Below are positions 26,737 to 33,963 of a DNA stretch of 45,277 bases, in pieces (positions within the stretch are counted from its first letter, which is position 1; every line of letters begins with the position of its first letter). The stretch is from Mycolicibacter kumamotonensis (GTDB lineage: Bacteria > Actinomycetota > Actinomycetes > Mycobacteriales > Mycobacteriaceae), in the NCBI RefSeq assembly GCF_002086285.1, contig NZ_MVHU01000034.1:1-45277 (forward strand), given 5' to 3'. The notes under the pieces were generated by a model. That model worked only from the letters and a program-made list of their open reading frames with translations. It did no database searches and was not told the origin of the DNA. A program made the position numbers and the translations under genes.

Positions 26737-26764
26737 ACATTACCCGTTCAGCGTGTGAGCGCAA
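26737..26764 (-). promoter_or_regulatory. Leftward repressor promoter (candidate)
   Basis: Read leftward: -35 TTGCGC (26764-26759), a 16-bp spacer and -10 TAATGT (26742-26737). The expected transcription start is the A of the repressor ATG at 26729, 7 bp past the -10. The -35 is poor; the -10 and its spacing to the start codon are the stronger evidence. Confidence 0.45.
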
Positions 26765-26820
26765 ACGTTGCTGCCTGAATTTCACGTGACCAGCGGGTCA
26801 ATTACCTCGGCGTGTTGGGG

Positions 26821-26850
26821 TTGACCATCTACCTTCTGACAAGGTAGACA
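26821..26850 (+). promoter_or_regulatory. Rightward early promoter with embedded operator
   Basis: -35 TTGACC (26821-26826), an 18-bp spacer and -10 TAGACA (26845-26850). Between and over these boxes lies a perfect 8-bp inverted repeat TCTACCTT / AAGGTAGA (26828-26835, 26841-26848) with a 5-bp spacer. A repressor bound there would cover the promoter. The start site would fall on or next to ATG 26857, so the Cro-like mRNA is probably leaderless. Confidence 0.6.
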
Positions 26851-26856
26851 ACATGC

Positions 26857-27108
26857 ATGCCGCTTGAGTCAACGTCCCAAAGGGTCGGTGGAAACGTCCG
26901 AGCAGAGATGGCGCGCCGACGCTTCAGTCAAGACCAAATCGCAAAGCAGCTCAACATATCTCAACAAGCATTGTCGCGCCGTCTGATCGGGCGAGTGCCC
27001 TTCACGGTCGATGAGCTCGACGCCCTAGCCGACATTCTCAGCGTGTCGATTGCTGACCTAATGCGCCGTCATCGTGCGGACAACGAGCCCGGTGTCAAGA
27101 CCGCGTAA
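26857..27108 (+). CDS. Cro-like XRE-family DNA-binding protein
   Basis: 83 residues. Helix-turn-helix in FSQDQIAKQLNISQQALSRRLIG, then FTVDELDALADILSVSIADLM, the usual XRE layout. It is the first rightward gene after the switch and the small divergent partner of the repressor, the position of Cro. QQALSRRL here and QQWLSRRL in the repressor suggest both read the same operator. The stop is followed by a GC-rich gap of 58 bp before the antirepressor. Confidence 0.82.
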   Translation: MPLESTSQRVGGNVRAEMARRRFSQDQIAKQLNISQQALSRRLIGRVPFTVDELDALADILSVSIADLMRRHRADNEPGVKTA

Positions 27109-27166
27109 GAAAGCCCCCGCCGTGCTGGGCGGGGGCGACCCGACAAGCGATCGAGAAAGGATCGAT

Positions 27167-27973
27167 ATGTCAGAGCTTGAGTGTAGCAACGACGGACTGG
27201 TGTTCGTCGCCGCTGACGGTGAGCCGTTCACCACGTCACTGGTGATCGCCGCCGAGACCGGCAACGAGCACCGCGCCGTCTTGCAGCTCATCCGCAACTA
27301 CCTGACCGATCTGAACGAGGTCGGAAGGGTCGCATTTGAAATGCAACCCTTTGAGACCGCGGGCGGAACCCAGCGCCGCGAGGTCGCCCAGCTCGACGAG
27401 CCCGCCGCCGCGCTGCTGATGACCTACCTGAAGAACACCGCGGTGGTGCGGGACTTCAAGAAGCGGCTCGTCGCCGGGTTCTACGCCATGCGAAAAGCCT
27501 TAGCTGAGAAGTCGGCGCCAGCGTTGACTGGCCCCGAACTGATCGCCGCCGCGCTCATCGAATCACAGAAGGTCATCGAGGCCCGCGAGTCACGCATCCA
27601 CCAACTCGAAACCCGCGCCGCCGAAGACGCGCCCAAGGTTACCTACGTCGACACCTACGTCACCGACGCCGACCTCCTCAGCTTCTCCACCGTCGCATCC
27701 ACCAACAACATCAAAGAGTCGTGGCTGCGCGACCTCCTGATTGCCCGCGACTGGATCTACTGCCAATCGGATTCTCGGTGGTCAGAGAAGCAGGGCAAGA
27801 AGGTCATCCGCAATCGGTACAGCGAGAAGGCCGACAAGAAACGGTACTTCCGCCGCGTCGAAGTGCATGAGGCCCCTCGGTTCCGCGGCTCGGAGGTCAT
27901 GCACACGCTCAAGATCACGCCCGCTGGCGCCGAGGCTATCGCCAGGTTGATCGCGCGGGAGGTCGCAGCGTGA
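27167..27973 (+). CDS. Phage antirepressor, Rha-like N-terminus and KilAC C-terminus
   Basis: 268 residues. The N-terminal part (VAADGEPFTTSLVIAAETG, then HRAVLQLIRNYL) is of the Rha regulatory type. After a helical linker the C-terminal part is a KilAC domain (DADLLSFSTVASTNNI, LRDLLIARDWIY, and HTLKITPAGAEAIARLI). Such proteins counter the repressor or promote early gene expression. ATG 27167 has AAAGGA 8-10 nt upstream; an upstream frame lacks this. The stop overlaps the next GTG. Confidence 0.88.
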   Translation: MSELECSNDGLVFVAADGEPFTTSLVIAAETGNEHRAVLQLIRNYLTDLNEVGRVAFEMQPFETAGGTQRREVAQLDEPAAALLMTYLKNTAVVRDFKKRLVAGFYAMRKALAEKSAPALTGPELIAAALIESQKVIEARESRIHQLETRAAEDAPKVTYVDTYVTDADLLSFSTVASTNNIKESWLRDLLIARDWIYCQSDSRWSEKQGKKVIRNRYSEKADKKRYFRRVEVHEAPRFRGSEVMHTLKITPAGAEAIARLIAREVAA

Positions 27974-28173
27974 CGACTTGGCTCACCCTCTCGGAGGCTG
28001 CTGCGCGGATCGGGGCGAAGAACACTCGCCGCATCGCCCAAGCTATCAAGGATGGTGAGCTTCCGGCAGTGAATCCGTTCAAGGGCAACATTATTCAGAA
28101 CGCGCGCATCGCCAGCGACAAGTTGGATGCGTGGATGGAGTCGCAGCCCTACGAGCCGGGGGCAGCCTCATGA
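27970..28173 (+). CDS. Excisionase-like small HTH protein
   Basis: 67 residues. A winged-helix/MerR-like DNA-binding domain: WLTLSEAAARIG, then RIAQAIKDGELPAVNPFKGN and a C-terminal LDAWMES. Proteins of this form and size near int serve as recombination directionality factors (Xis), or as small regulators; I favour Xis. GTG 27970 overlaps the antirepressor stop as GTGA. Confidence 0.65.
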   Translation: MTTWLTLSEAAARIGAKNTRRIAQAIKDGELPAVNPFKGNIIQNARIASDKLDAWMESQPYEPGAAS

Positions 28174-28253
28174 TCGCCGACTCCACTGCTGTGGCTTGGC
28201 TGGTCATCACCTACCTGATTGCCCTGACCTGGCTAGTGAGCGGGTGGATGTGA
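28170..28253 (+). CDS. 27-residue single-pass membrane peptide
   Basis: MIADSTAVAWLVITYLIALT, then WLVSGWM: almost entirely one membrane helix. It overlaps the upstream stop as ATGA and the downstream PE-PPE gene as TGATG, so it is locked into translation of the operon although too small for most gene finders. Function unknown; it could be a membrane-disturbing or exclusion peptide. Confidence 0.6.
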   Translation: MIADSTAVAWLVITYLIALTWLVSGWM

Positions 28254-29056
28254 TGACCGTCCTCCGCGCGACCCTCGCCCTCGCCCTCACCCTTCCCCTG
28301 GCCGTATCACCGGCCACCGAGCACCACGAGATCAGCCTGGCTGACCACGCGCTCATCCTCGGGCCCACCGGCTACCCCGTGCCTAGCGACGGCATGATGA
28401 ACGCGTTCGTCGAGGGCTACCTCAACCCGCTCGGCTTCGATGGTCCCTACAGCGCGTTCTGGACGCCCGAGACCGGGCAGGCCGACTCCATCGACATCGG
28501 CCGTGGACTGCTCACCACCGAGATCATCAACCAGTTCCAGGCCGGCGAGCTCGACGACAATCCACTGTGGGTGGTCGGCTACTCGCAGTCCGCCTCGATC
28601 ATTTCGGCGATCATGCCCGAGCTGGCCGCCGCGGGAATCCCCGCCGACGCCCTGCATTTCGTCCTGTTCGGCAATCCGGCGTCACCCGGCGGCATGTTCC
28701 CCGAGCTGTTGGGGTGGCTGTATTCGATCCTTCCGACGTGGTTGCGGGAGTTCGTCGATGACATCGTGCGGGCAACCGGATTCGGGGAATGGCTAGGACT
28801 CGATGACGGTGTTCCGCTGGAGACTCCGACTGACCTGTATCCGGTGGACAACTTCGTCGTGGACGGCGACGGCTACGCGCAATGGGACAACGGCGCCAAC
28901 ATCGGCGGCCTGTTCTGGCAGCACTTGTTTTACCCCGGCCTGGACATCAGTGACTTCCATGTGGATTCGACCGTGGACATGACGACGTTCTGGGAGTCGG
29001 GGCAAGTCGGTGACGCGCTCGCGGTGTTGTGGGACTCATTGGTGGCGGTGTCATGA
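28253..29056 (+). CDS. Secreted PE-PPE-domain serine hydrolase, phage-encoded
   Basis: 267 residues. An N-terminal signal peptide (TVLRATLALALTLPLAVSPA) leads to a PE-PPE alpha/beta-hydrolase domain: LILGPTGYPVPSDGMMNAFV, nucleophile elbow GYSQS (S111), FVLFGNPASPGG, PVDNFVVDGDGYAQW and a late DFHVD with a candidate catalytic His. In mycobacterial PE and PPE proteins this domain has esterase/acyltransferase-like roles at the cell envelope; here it stands alone behind a signal peptide. The start follows from the TGATG overlap. An unusual gene for a phage early operon, plausibly acting on the host envelope. Confidence 0.88.
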   Translation: MTVLRATLALALTLPLAVSPATEHHEISLADHALILGPTGYPVPSDGMMNAFVEGYLNPLGFDGPYSAFWTPETGQADSIDIGRGLLTTEIINQFQAGELDDNPLWVVGYSQSASIISAIMPELAAAGIPADALHFVLFGNPASPGGMFPELLGWLYSILPTWLREFVDDIVRATGFGEWLGLDDGVPLETPTDLYPVDNFVVDGDGYAQWDNGANIGGLFWQHLFYPGLDISDFHVDSTVDMTTFWESGQVGDALAVLWDSLVAVS

Positions 29057-29193
29057 CCGCCCTGCTCCGCCTTCCGTTCGATCTGCTCCGTCTGCCGTTC
29101 GAGATCGCATCGGGCGTGCGTCTCGGCTGGAGCTACACCAGGCCCGTTGATCGTCACGTGACGGTTGAAGGCGCATCGGAGGTGTCGGCATGA
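29053..29193 (+). CDS. 46-residue protein with duplicated LLRLPF(D/E) motif
   Basis: Starts ATGA-overlapped with the PE-PPE gene and ends ATGA-overlapped with the next. The N-terminus LLRLPFDLLRLPFE is an amphipathic helix built from a doubled unit, suited to lying on a membrane or binding a partner. Function unknown; its position suggests a link to the preceding hydrolase. Confidence 0.55.
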   Translation: MTALLRLPFDLLRLPFEIASGVRLGWSYTRPVDRHVTVEGASEVSA

Positions 29194-29423
29194 CCACCAT
29201 CGTCACCGCCTGCCGCGAAATCGACCGCCTAACCCGCGCAGCCGAACTCAACGACAGCGACTACGCCGACATGCGCGCTGACTTCCTAGCCCTGAGCGCC
29301 AAGGCCGCCCAGTCTGCCGACCGCGTCTTTGAGCTGGCCGTGGAGAACGGCGAGCTTGCCCGCGAAAACGACGACCTGCGCGACCAGCTCGGCCGCAGCG
29401 AAGACCGGAGGTACGAACCGTGA
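29190..29423 (+). CDS. Small coiled-coil protein
   Basis: 77 residues, mostly helical and charged, with heptad-like spacing in RVFELAVENGELARENDDLRDQLG. No known domain. ATGA overlap upstream and close linkage downstream. Confidence 0.65.
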   Translation: MTTIVTACREIDRLTRAAELNDSDYADMRADFLALSAKAAQSADRVFELAVENGELARENDDLRDQLGRSEDRRYEP

Positions 29424-29449
29424 ACCCCCAACCGCCGAATGGAGTTGCC

Positions 29450-30220
29450 ATGACCGAATTTCCCCACCCTATGCGTCTCGCCGCAGGTTCGCATGAGCCC
29501 GGCAGCGGCAAAGGCTGTGCGATGAACGTGATCAGCTACGTCAACGGTGACACCAAGATCACTGACTTTCCGGCGTGTTCGGCTCGTCCGTTGGCGCGCA
29601 TGGTGCAGATTGCCAATGACCGACTGGCGGGTGCGGATGGTTTTCTGTCGCCGGAGGATTCGGTGCGGGTGCTCGACTTGGGTTGGCGAACGGTGGGCAC
29701 TGCTGGCGCTGACGATTCGGTGTTGTGGCGCTGGTTGCACGACCTGCTGGTGGACCCTGGTCATGGCGTGATTCGGCATGCCGACAAGCGGGGACGGGAA
29801 GCGATCGGCCGGGTTGCGGCGCTTCTGGCGCGCAAGGCCAACGGCGAGGATGTTGACTTTACCGTCGCCAACGCCGCCGCCTACGCCGCCTACGCCGCCG
29901 TCGACGCCGCCAACGCCGCCGCCTACGCCGCCTACGCCGCCGCCGCCAACACCAACGCCGCCTACGCCGCCGTCGACGCCGCCAACGCCGCCGCCTACGC
30001 CGCCAACGCCGCCGCCGCCAACACCAACGCCGCCTACGCCGCCTACGCCGCCAACGCCGCCGCCGTCGCCAACGCCGCAGTTGTCGACGCCGCAGTTGTC
30101 GACCTGGCAGATTGGGCCGTCACTCGCTGGCGTGAACTCCAGGGGCTCGACGCGAAACCGGTGGACATCGAAGCTGCCGCGCTCAACGACGCTTTCAGCC
30201 GGATCGGCGCGACGGCATGA
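29450..30220 (+). CDS. Phage protein with long Ala/Tyr/Asn repeat tract
   Basis: 256 residues. Residues 1 to about 135 form a globular part beginning MTEFPHPMRLAAGSHEPGSG, a start seen in other actinophage proteins as I remember. Residues about 140-220 are built from AAYAA, AANAA and VDAA units. A short helical end (LADWAVTRWRELQGL) follows. ATG 29450 has GGAG 7 nt upstream; GTG 29420 (GTGA overlap) would add ten residues. The repeat tract would make a continuous helix, perhaps a fibrous spacer. Function unknown. Confidence 0.75.
   Translation: MTEFPHPMRLAAGSHEPGSGKGCAMNVISYVNGDTKITDFPACSARPLARMVQIANDRLAGADGFLSPEDSVRVLDLGWRTVGTAGADDSVLWRWLHDLLVDPGHGVIRHADKRGREAIGRVAALLARKANGEDVDFTVANAAAYAAYAAVDAANAAAYAAYAAAANTNAAYAAVDAANAAAYAANAAAANTNAAYAAYAANAAAVANAAVVDAAVVDLADWAVTRWRELQGLDAKPVDIEAAALNDAFSRIGATA
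29870..30110 (+). repeat. GCC-rich tandem repeat inside coding sequence
   Basis: Units such as GCCTACGCC and GCCAACGCC alternate. A larger 72-bp (24-codon) period is visible: GTCGAC recurs at 29900 and 29972, and AACACCAAC at 29948 and 30020. The tract ends with a doubled GCAGTTGTCGACGCC. The periods keep the reading frame, so copy number could vary without breaking the protein. Confidence 0.85.
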
Positions 30221-30636
30221 ACGTCATCACCGAAGCCCTGCGCAACTTCCGCCGCGCGCCCCTGGTTGACCTCGACACACCACATGAGCCGTCCGCCGCC
30301 CCTGTGCTCTTCCCCTGTGCAGGGTCGTCCGCGGACCAGTCCCCCCGGTCGGGCAGGCCGGGCGTGGACGGGCCGGCCGCGCCCACCTCCCCGGGCGCGG
30401 CCGGTATCCACCCCTCGCAGTGGCCGACCGATTGGGACAACATCCGCCGCGACCTCGCGCACCTGCGATCCGTGCTGACCGAGGCGCTGGAGTGGATCGA
30501 CGAGATTGACCAGACAGCAAAAGGACTCGCACGGACGACCGCGGTCCACAGCTCGGTCACGGTCCACAACTCCCACCTCTGCGCGATCACCGACATCACG
30601 CGGCAGCGCGAGCAGCAGGCCGTACCACGCAGATAG
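30217..30636 (+). CDS. Hypothetical phage protein with Pro-rich linker
   Basis: 139 residues: a short basic N-terminus, a Pro/Ser/Gly-rich linker at about 25-65, and a helical C-terminal part (WDNIRRDLAHLRSVLTEALE). No known domain. ATGA overlap with the repeat-protein gene. Confidence 0.65.
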   Translation: MNVITEALRNFRRAPLVDLDTPHEPSAAPVLFPCAGSSADQSPRSGRPGVDGPAAPTSPGAAGIHPSQWPTDWDNIRRDLAHLRSVLTEALEWIDEIDQTAKGLARTTAVHSSVTVHNSHLCAITDITRQREQQAVPRR

Positions 30637-30642
30637 AGAAGT

Positions 30643-30671
30643 GCCCCGCCACGGTGTGCGCCGTGCGGGGC
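30643..30671 (+). terminator. GC-rich hairpin in operon gap
   Basis: Stem GCCCCGC-c-ACGG / CCGT-GCGGGGC with one bulged C and a 6-nt loop, in one of the few gaps (63 bp) in the early operon. No T-run. It may be a partial terminator or an RNA-processing or stability element. Confidence 0.5.
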
Positions 30672-30699
30672 GTGGGCACCTGATCGAAAGGACAACGAA

Positions 30700-30996
30700 G
30701 TGCCGACTACTGATAGTACCGCCCAAGCCCGCCACGACCGGAAATGGTCTGGCCTTCCCCTGGTCGCGCTGCCGCAACAGCTCCCCGAGCACGACGGCGA
30801 CCTCGCCTACCTGGCCGACCTCATGGAGACCGTCCTGGGTAGTCGTGGCCCGCTCGCATCCATCCCGCCGTGGTTCCTGTACGCAGCGGCGATGAGCGCC
30901 AAGGGGATTGACGCGCTACATGTTCTGGCTGATTGGCCCGAGGATGTGGCGGCGGGGTTGCTGGCGGGGTGGAACGTGCAGGGGGTGCCGGCATGA
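30700..30996 (+). CDS. Hypothetical phage protein
   Basis: 98 residues with a compact helical part (GDLAYLADLMETVLGSRG, WFLYAAAMSAKGIDAL). GTG 30700 is preceded by GAAAGGA, a proper ribosome site after the hairpin, so translation starts afresh here. No known domain. Confidence 0.7.
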   Translation: MPTTDSTAQARHDRKWSGLPLVALPQQLPEHDGDLAYLADLMETVLGSRGPLASIPPWFLYAAAMSAKGIDALHVLADWPEDVAAGLLAGWNVQGVPA

Positions 30997-31085
30997 CCCC
31001 CGACGCCCGCGACCGGCTCGCCCTGCTGTGGCTCATACCCGTCATCGTCATCCTCGGCGCGGCACTTGCGGGGCTGATCGCATGA
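30993..31085 (+). CDS. 30-residue single-pass membrane peptide
   Basis: Reads MTPDARDRLA, then a membrane helix LLWLIPVIVILGAALAGLIA. ATGA overlaps on both sides. The second of three tiny membrane peptides in this operon. Function unknown. Confidence 0.6.
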   Translation: MTPDARDRLALLWLIPVIVILGAALAGLIA

Positions 31086-31354
31086 GCGTCCACCTGCAAG
31101 CCTGCCACGGAATCGTCGGCGGCGGAACGGCATCGCTGAACCTGGACCTGGGCAAGCTGGACCACATCAGCGCACACAGCTACTTCCGGGACGACCGCAT
31201 GGTGGAAGTCGCATTCACCCACGGACGCCTGCGGATGCACCGTGACGAGTTCGCCCACCTGCTGCGGCGCGGACCCGAGGCATTGATTCAAGACCAGGAC
31301 TACTACGCCCAGTGCTCGGGTGCGGTGGCGGATTTGGAAGGGGAGAGCGCGTGA
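31082..31354 (+). CDS. Hypothetical phage protein
   Basis: 90 residues, mixed alpha/beta character (SLNLDLGKLDHISAHSYF, MVEVAFTHGRLRMHRDEFAHLL). No known domain. ATGA overlap at the start, GTGA at the end. Confidence 0.65.
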   Translation: MSVHLQACHGIVGGGTASLNLDLGKLDHISAHSYFRDDRMVEVAFTHGRLRMHRDEFAHLLRRGPEALIQDQDYYAQCSGAVADLEGESA

Positions 31355-31449
31355 GCAAGCCCCGAGGTGGCGCCACCCTTGAAACCTCGCGACGTATCCT
31401 ATTCCGTCAGCTCATCGACGCCGGCTGGACGAAGGCGGACCCGAAATGA
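31351..31449 (+). CDS. 32-residue basic peptide
   Basis: GTG start overlapping the upstream stop; reads SKPRGGATLETSRRILFRQL and ends IDAGWTKADPK. Small and basic. The reading is supported only by the overlaps on both sides. Function unknown. Confidence 0.45.
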   Translation: MSKPRGGATLETSRRILFRQLIDAGWTKADPK

Positions 31450-31853
31450 CCCCCCGCAACCCCTGGAACCGCCGCCGCGAGCACTGCACGCTCCTGTGGC
31501 TGACCATCTCCATCCTGGCCACGTTCTCCCTGCTATGCCTCGGAATCGCCCACGCCGCACCGGAAACCCCGCAGCAAGACGGGCGGTTCCTGTTCAGCCT
31601 CGGCGAGCACGGAATCGGCTACGGGGATGCCACACAGGTCATCGTCGCCGGCCATGAAGTCTGCAACCTGCTCGACGCGGGCGCAGGCATTGAACTGGTC
31701 GTGTCCACCCTCGACCGGACCACGCAGCTCGGACGGCGCGGGGCAATGGTGTTCGCCGCCATCTCCATTGCCAACTTCTGCGGCTGGCAAGGAGACGCGC
31801 TCAGGCCACACAAGGGCGGGCCGGGGCAAAGGAATGTGGGGGCGATCCTGTGA
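31446..31853 (+). CDS. Phage-encoded secreted DUF732 protein
   Basis: 135 residues. A basic start (NPWNRRREH) and a hydrophobic helix (LLWLTISILATFSLLCLGIA) ending AHA-AP form a signal peptide. The mature part has the DUF732 pattern (VIVAGHEVCNLLDAGAG, AISIANFCGWQ) with two cysteines. Host mycobacteria have many DUF732 genes, including one at 6651-7022, so this looks like a captured host gene. The role is unknown; it may alter the lysogen's surface or be expressed with the early genes. Confidence 0.75.
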   Translation: MTPRNPWNRRREHCTLLWLTISILATFSLLCLGIAHAAPETPQQDGRFLFSLGEHGIGYGDATQVIVAGHEVCNLLDAGAGIELVVSTLDRTTQLGRRGAMVFAAISIANFCGWQGDALRPHKGGPGQRNVGAIL

Positions 31854-32200
31854 GGCGCGGCACTCGGGAGGAAACCGCCGCCCGCCACCAAGAGGTGCTG
31901 GCGATGTTCCGCGACGGACACTCTACCGCCGAGGTCGCCTCCGCCACTGGCTACACCGAATGCGGCATCCGCCGGATCAGGCTGCGCCACAACCTCGGGC
32001 CACTAACAGTCCCGATGGGCGACCGGCTCGACCTGCTTGAGGATGCGCTTGCCGCTGGGCTGTCAATCCATCAATCCCTTGACGATGCCGGCTGGACGAA
32101 CCCCGCCGCCGCGATGCGCGCCTACCACCGAGCCGGCCGCAAGCCGCCCAAGGCGCTGAGGACGGCCGCCCGTAAGAATTACCAGGAGGCACGCGCATGA
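31850..32200 (+). CDS. HTH DNA-binding protein
   Basis: 116 residues. The N-terminal half (RHQEVLAMFRDGHSTAEVASATGYTECGIRRIRLRH) is a helix-turn-helix of the transposase/sigma-region-4 kind. The C-terminal half (SIHQSLDDAGWTNPAAAMRAYH) may be a second HTH unit. GTG overlaps the DUF732 stop. A regulator or DNA-packaging-type binder; the target is unknown. Confidence 0.7.
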   Translation: MRRGTREETAARHQEVLAMFRDGHSTAEVASATGYTECGIRRIRLRHNLGPLTVPMGDRLDLLEDALAAGLSIHQSLDDAGWTNPAAAMRAYHRAGRKPPKALRTAARKNYQEARA

Positions 32201-32436
32201 TCGACATGACTCCCGAAACCGACATGGACAAGCTCGCCGAAATCGCTGCGGGACTGCATGAGCGGATGGTGGACAGCCCCGAGCGTTTGCGCGCCGAGCT
32301 GGTCGGCCTGTGGTCGAAGCACCCCGTCAGAGCCGCGCAACTGACTATGTGCCTGGTCGCCTGGTTCGACCCGGATACGCCCTGCTCGGAGCTGTGGCGG
32401 CGCGTCGAGCTGACCGTGAAGCAGTGTGCCTCGTGA
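32197..32436 (+). CDS. Hypothetical phage protein
   Basis: 79 residues, acidic and helical (MDKLAEIAAGLHERMVDSPERLRAELVGLW). No known domain. ATGA overlap upstream and GTGA downstream. Confidence 0.65.
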   Translation: MIDMTPETDMDKLAEIAAGLHERMVDSPERLRAELVGLWSKHPVRAAQLTMCLVAWFDPDTPCSELWRRVELTVKQCAS

Positions 32437-32606
32437 AGGATAGTCGCCTGTGGCAGATCCGCAGCCTGACAAGCGAAGCCGCCCAGATCGCGGCCGAACT
32501 GCGCAACGAGATCAACCCCGGAACCGCCGAGGGCCGCAGCCTAGAAACGCTCGCCACCTGCCTGTCGTGGGCGATCGACCGGACCAAAGTATTGGAGGAA
32601 ATGTGA
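32433..32606 (+). CDS. Small helical phage protein
   Basis: 57 residues from GTG 32433, helical and charged (SEAAQIAAELRNEINPGTAE). No known domain. Coupled on both sides by GTGA overlaps. Confidence 0.6.
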   Translation: MKDSRLWQIRSLTSEAAQIAAELRNEINPGTAEGRSLETLATCLSWAIDRTKVLEEM

Positions 32607-32758
32607 GCGTCTTTTGGGAGCGTGACGAGGCGAATTGGGCGCGGCGCACGGCAACTGAAGCTGAGCGGGGGTCGTGCTACCAGCACCGCTGGCAGCGGAC
32701 GCGGTGGGGCGGGGTTTGTGTGCAGTGCGGGGAAACGGTCAACGGAGGAGAACTGTAA
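32603..32758 (+). CDS. Small zinc-ribbon-like protein
   Basis: 51 residues. CYQHRWQRTRWGGVCVQCGE carries C-x2-H and C-x2-C pairs that could bind one zinc ion. GTG overlaps the upstream stop. Confidence 0.6.
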   Translation: MSVFWERDEANWARRTATEAERGSCYQHRWQRTRWGGVCVQCGETVNGGEL

Positions 32759-33109
32759 ATGGACACGTTAAGCGCATTTGCCCGAGCGGTGGCATCCGAG
32801 GGCAATCGGATGAAGGTGTTCGACTGGCGTAAGGCTGCTGAGCTAATCGCCGAACGTCCCAACTGTGAAGCCGAGGCTGGACTCGGCATGGACTGGGAGA
32901 ACACTGGCGGGTGCATCTGGCATAACGGCAAGCCAATGCCGAGGGATGACACCTACACCTATCTCGCAAGTAGCTGGGCAACACCAGAACTCGACATCGA
33001 CGGGTGGGTTTCCGCCTGCTGGATCTACGAGGATGAATCGCCGGGATGGAATGCGAGCACGTACTGGCCCCAGGAAGCGCTGGACATCATCGCGGCGGCG
33101 AAACTGTGA
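32759..33109 (+). CDS. Hypothetical phage protein (Trp-rich)
   Basis: 116 residues with a strong GGAGGAG at the ideal distance before ATG 32759. Rich in Trp and acidic residues (WENTGGCIWHNGKPM, DIDGWVSACWIYEDES). It resembles proteins found before RecE-type nucleases in mycobacteriophages as I remember; no function assigned. Confidence 0.75.
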   Translation: MDTLSAFARAVASEGNRMKVFDWRKAAELIAERPNCEAEAGLGMDWENTGGCIWHNGKPMPRDDTYTYLASSWATPELDIDGWVSACWIYEDESPGWNASTYWPQEALDIIAAAKL

Positions 33110-33963
33110 TCCCGACCGAGGACGGCCACTACGCCGATGTAGACGAGGCCGAGTACCACCGAGACAGAGGCTCGCTCAGCGTCTCCGGAGCGAAACTCCT
33201 ACTCCCGCCGTCCTGTCCCGCCAAGTTCCGTGAGGCGATGGACAACCCGCCACCACCCAAGCCGCACTTTGACTTCGGCACGCTGGCTCACGCGCTCATC
33301 CTCGGCAAAGGGCCGGAGATCGAGATCCTCTACCCCGAGGTGCATGGACTCAAGGAAGACGGGACTGTGGCTGATGTGCCGTCCATGACGGGCATGTGGA
33401 AGAAGGCGGCTGCGGCGGCACGCGAGAAGGGCCGGCTCCCCGTGTCGTCGGAGGATTACATGGCGGCTCAGGCGATGCGGGATGCGGTGATGGCACATCC
33501 GGTCGCGGGGCCACTGTTCGCCGACGGTGATGCCGAGGTCAGTCTCTATGCGACCGACGACGAAACGGGCGTGCGGCTGCGTGGACGCGTCGATTGGGTT
33601 CGCCCCGGCCAGTTGGTCGACCTCAAGACATCACGCACGGCGAACCCTGACGAGCTGGCGGGGCTGTTCTTCAAGTACCGCTACATGATGCAAGCGGCTT
33701 GGTATCAGGATCTGTCTGTCACGTCCGGGCTGACGACCGAGAAGCCCGAATTCATCTTCGTCTGCGTCGAGAAGGTGGCGCCCTATGTCGTCACGGTCGT
33801 GCGCTACGACGACGAGGCGTTGGCCGAGGGCGAGTTCATGAACCGCGAGGCAATTCAGTTGTACGCCAAGTGTAAAGCCAATAACGAGTGGCCCGCGTAC
33901 AGCGACGAAACCGTGACCATCGGCCTGCCGGGGTGGGCTGTTGACGAGGAGATTGAGATATGA
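33106..33963 (+). CDS. RecE-like PD-(D/E)XK exonuclease
   Basis: 285 residues. The N-terminal region SLSVSGAKLLLPPSCPAKFRE and FGTLAHALILG are typical of RecE/RecB-type phage exonucleases. The catalytic core shows D163 in GRVDWV and D172-L-K174, then TSRTANPDELAG and the QAAWYQD helix. It would degrade 5' ends to expose 3' strands for annealing. GTG overlaps the preceding stop. Its partner is probably the next gene. Confidence 0.85.
   Translation: MIPTEDGHYADVDEAEYHRDRGSLSVSGAKLLLPPSCPAKFREAMDNPPPPKPHFDFGTLAHALILGKGPEIEILYPEVHGLKEDGTVADVPSMTGMWKKAAAAAREKGRLPVSSEDYMAAQAMRDAVMAHPVAGPLFADGDAEVSLYATDDETGVRLRGRVDWVRPGQLVDLKTSRTANPDELAGLFFKYRYMMQAAWYQDLSVTSGLTTEKPEFIFVCVEKVAPYVVTVVRYDDEALAEGEFMNREAIQLYAKCKANNEWPAYSDETVTIGLPGWAVDEEIEI

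Noticed and set aside
26487..26738. GTG 26738 as repressor start
   Set aside because: It lies inside the -10 box that fits a leaderless start at ATG 26729, although it cannot be fully excluded.
29870..30110. Possible CRISPR array
   Set aside because: The units are short, contiguous and in frame, without unique spacers of constant length.
29778..30269. Open frame with PPTPPTPP repeats
   Set aside because: It is the Ala-repeat tract read in another frame; the AAYAA frame has the ribosome site and sensible flanking protein.
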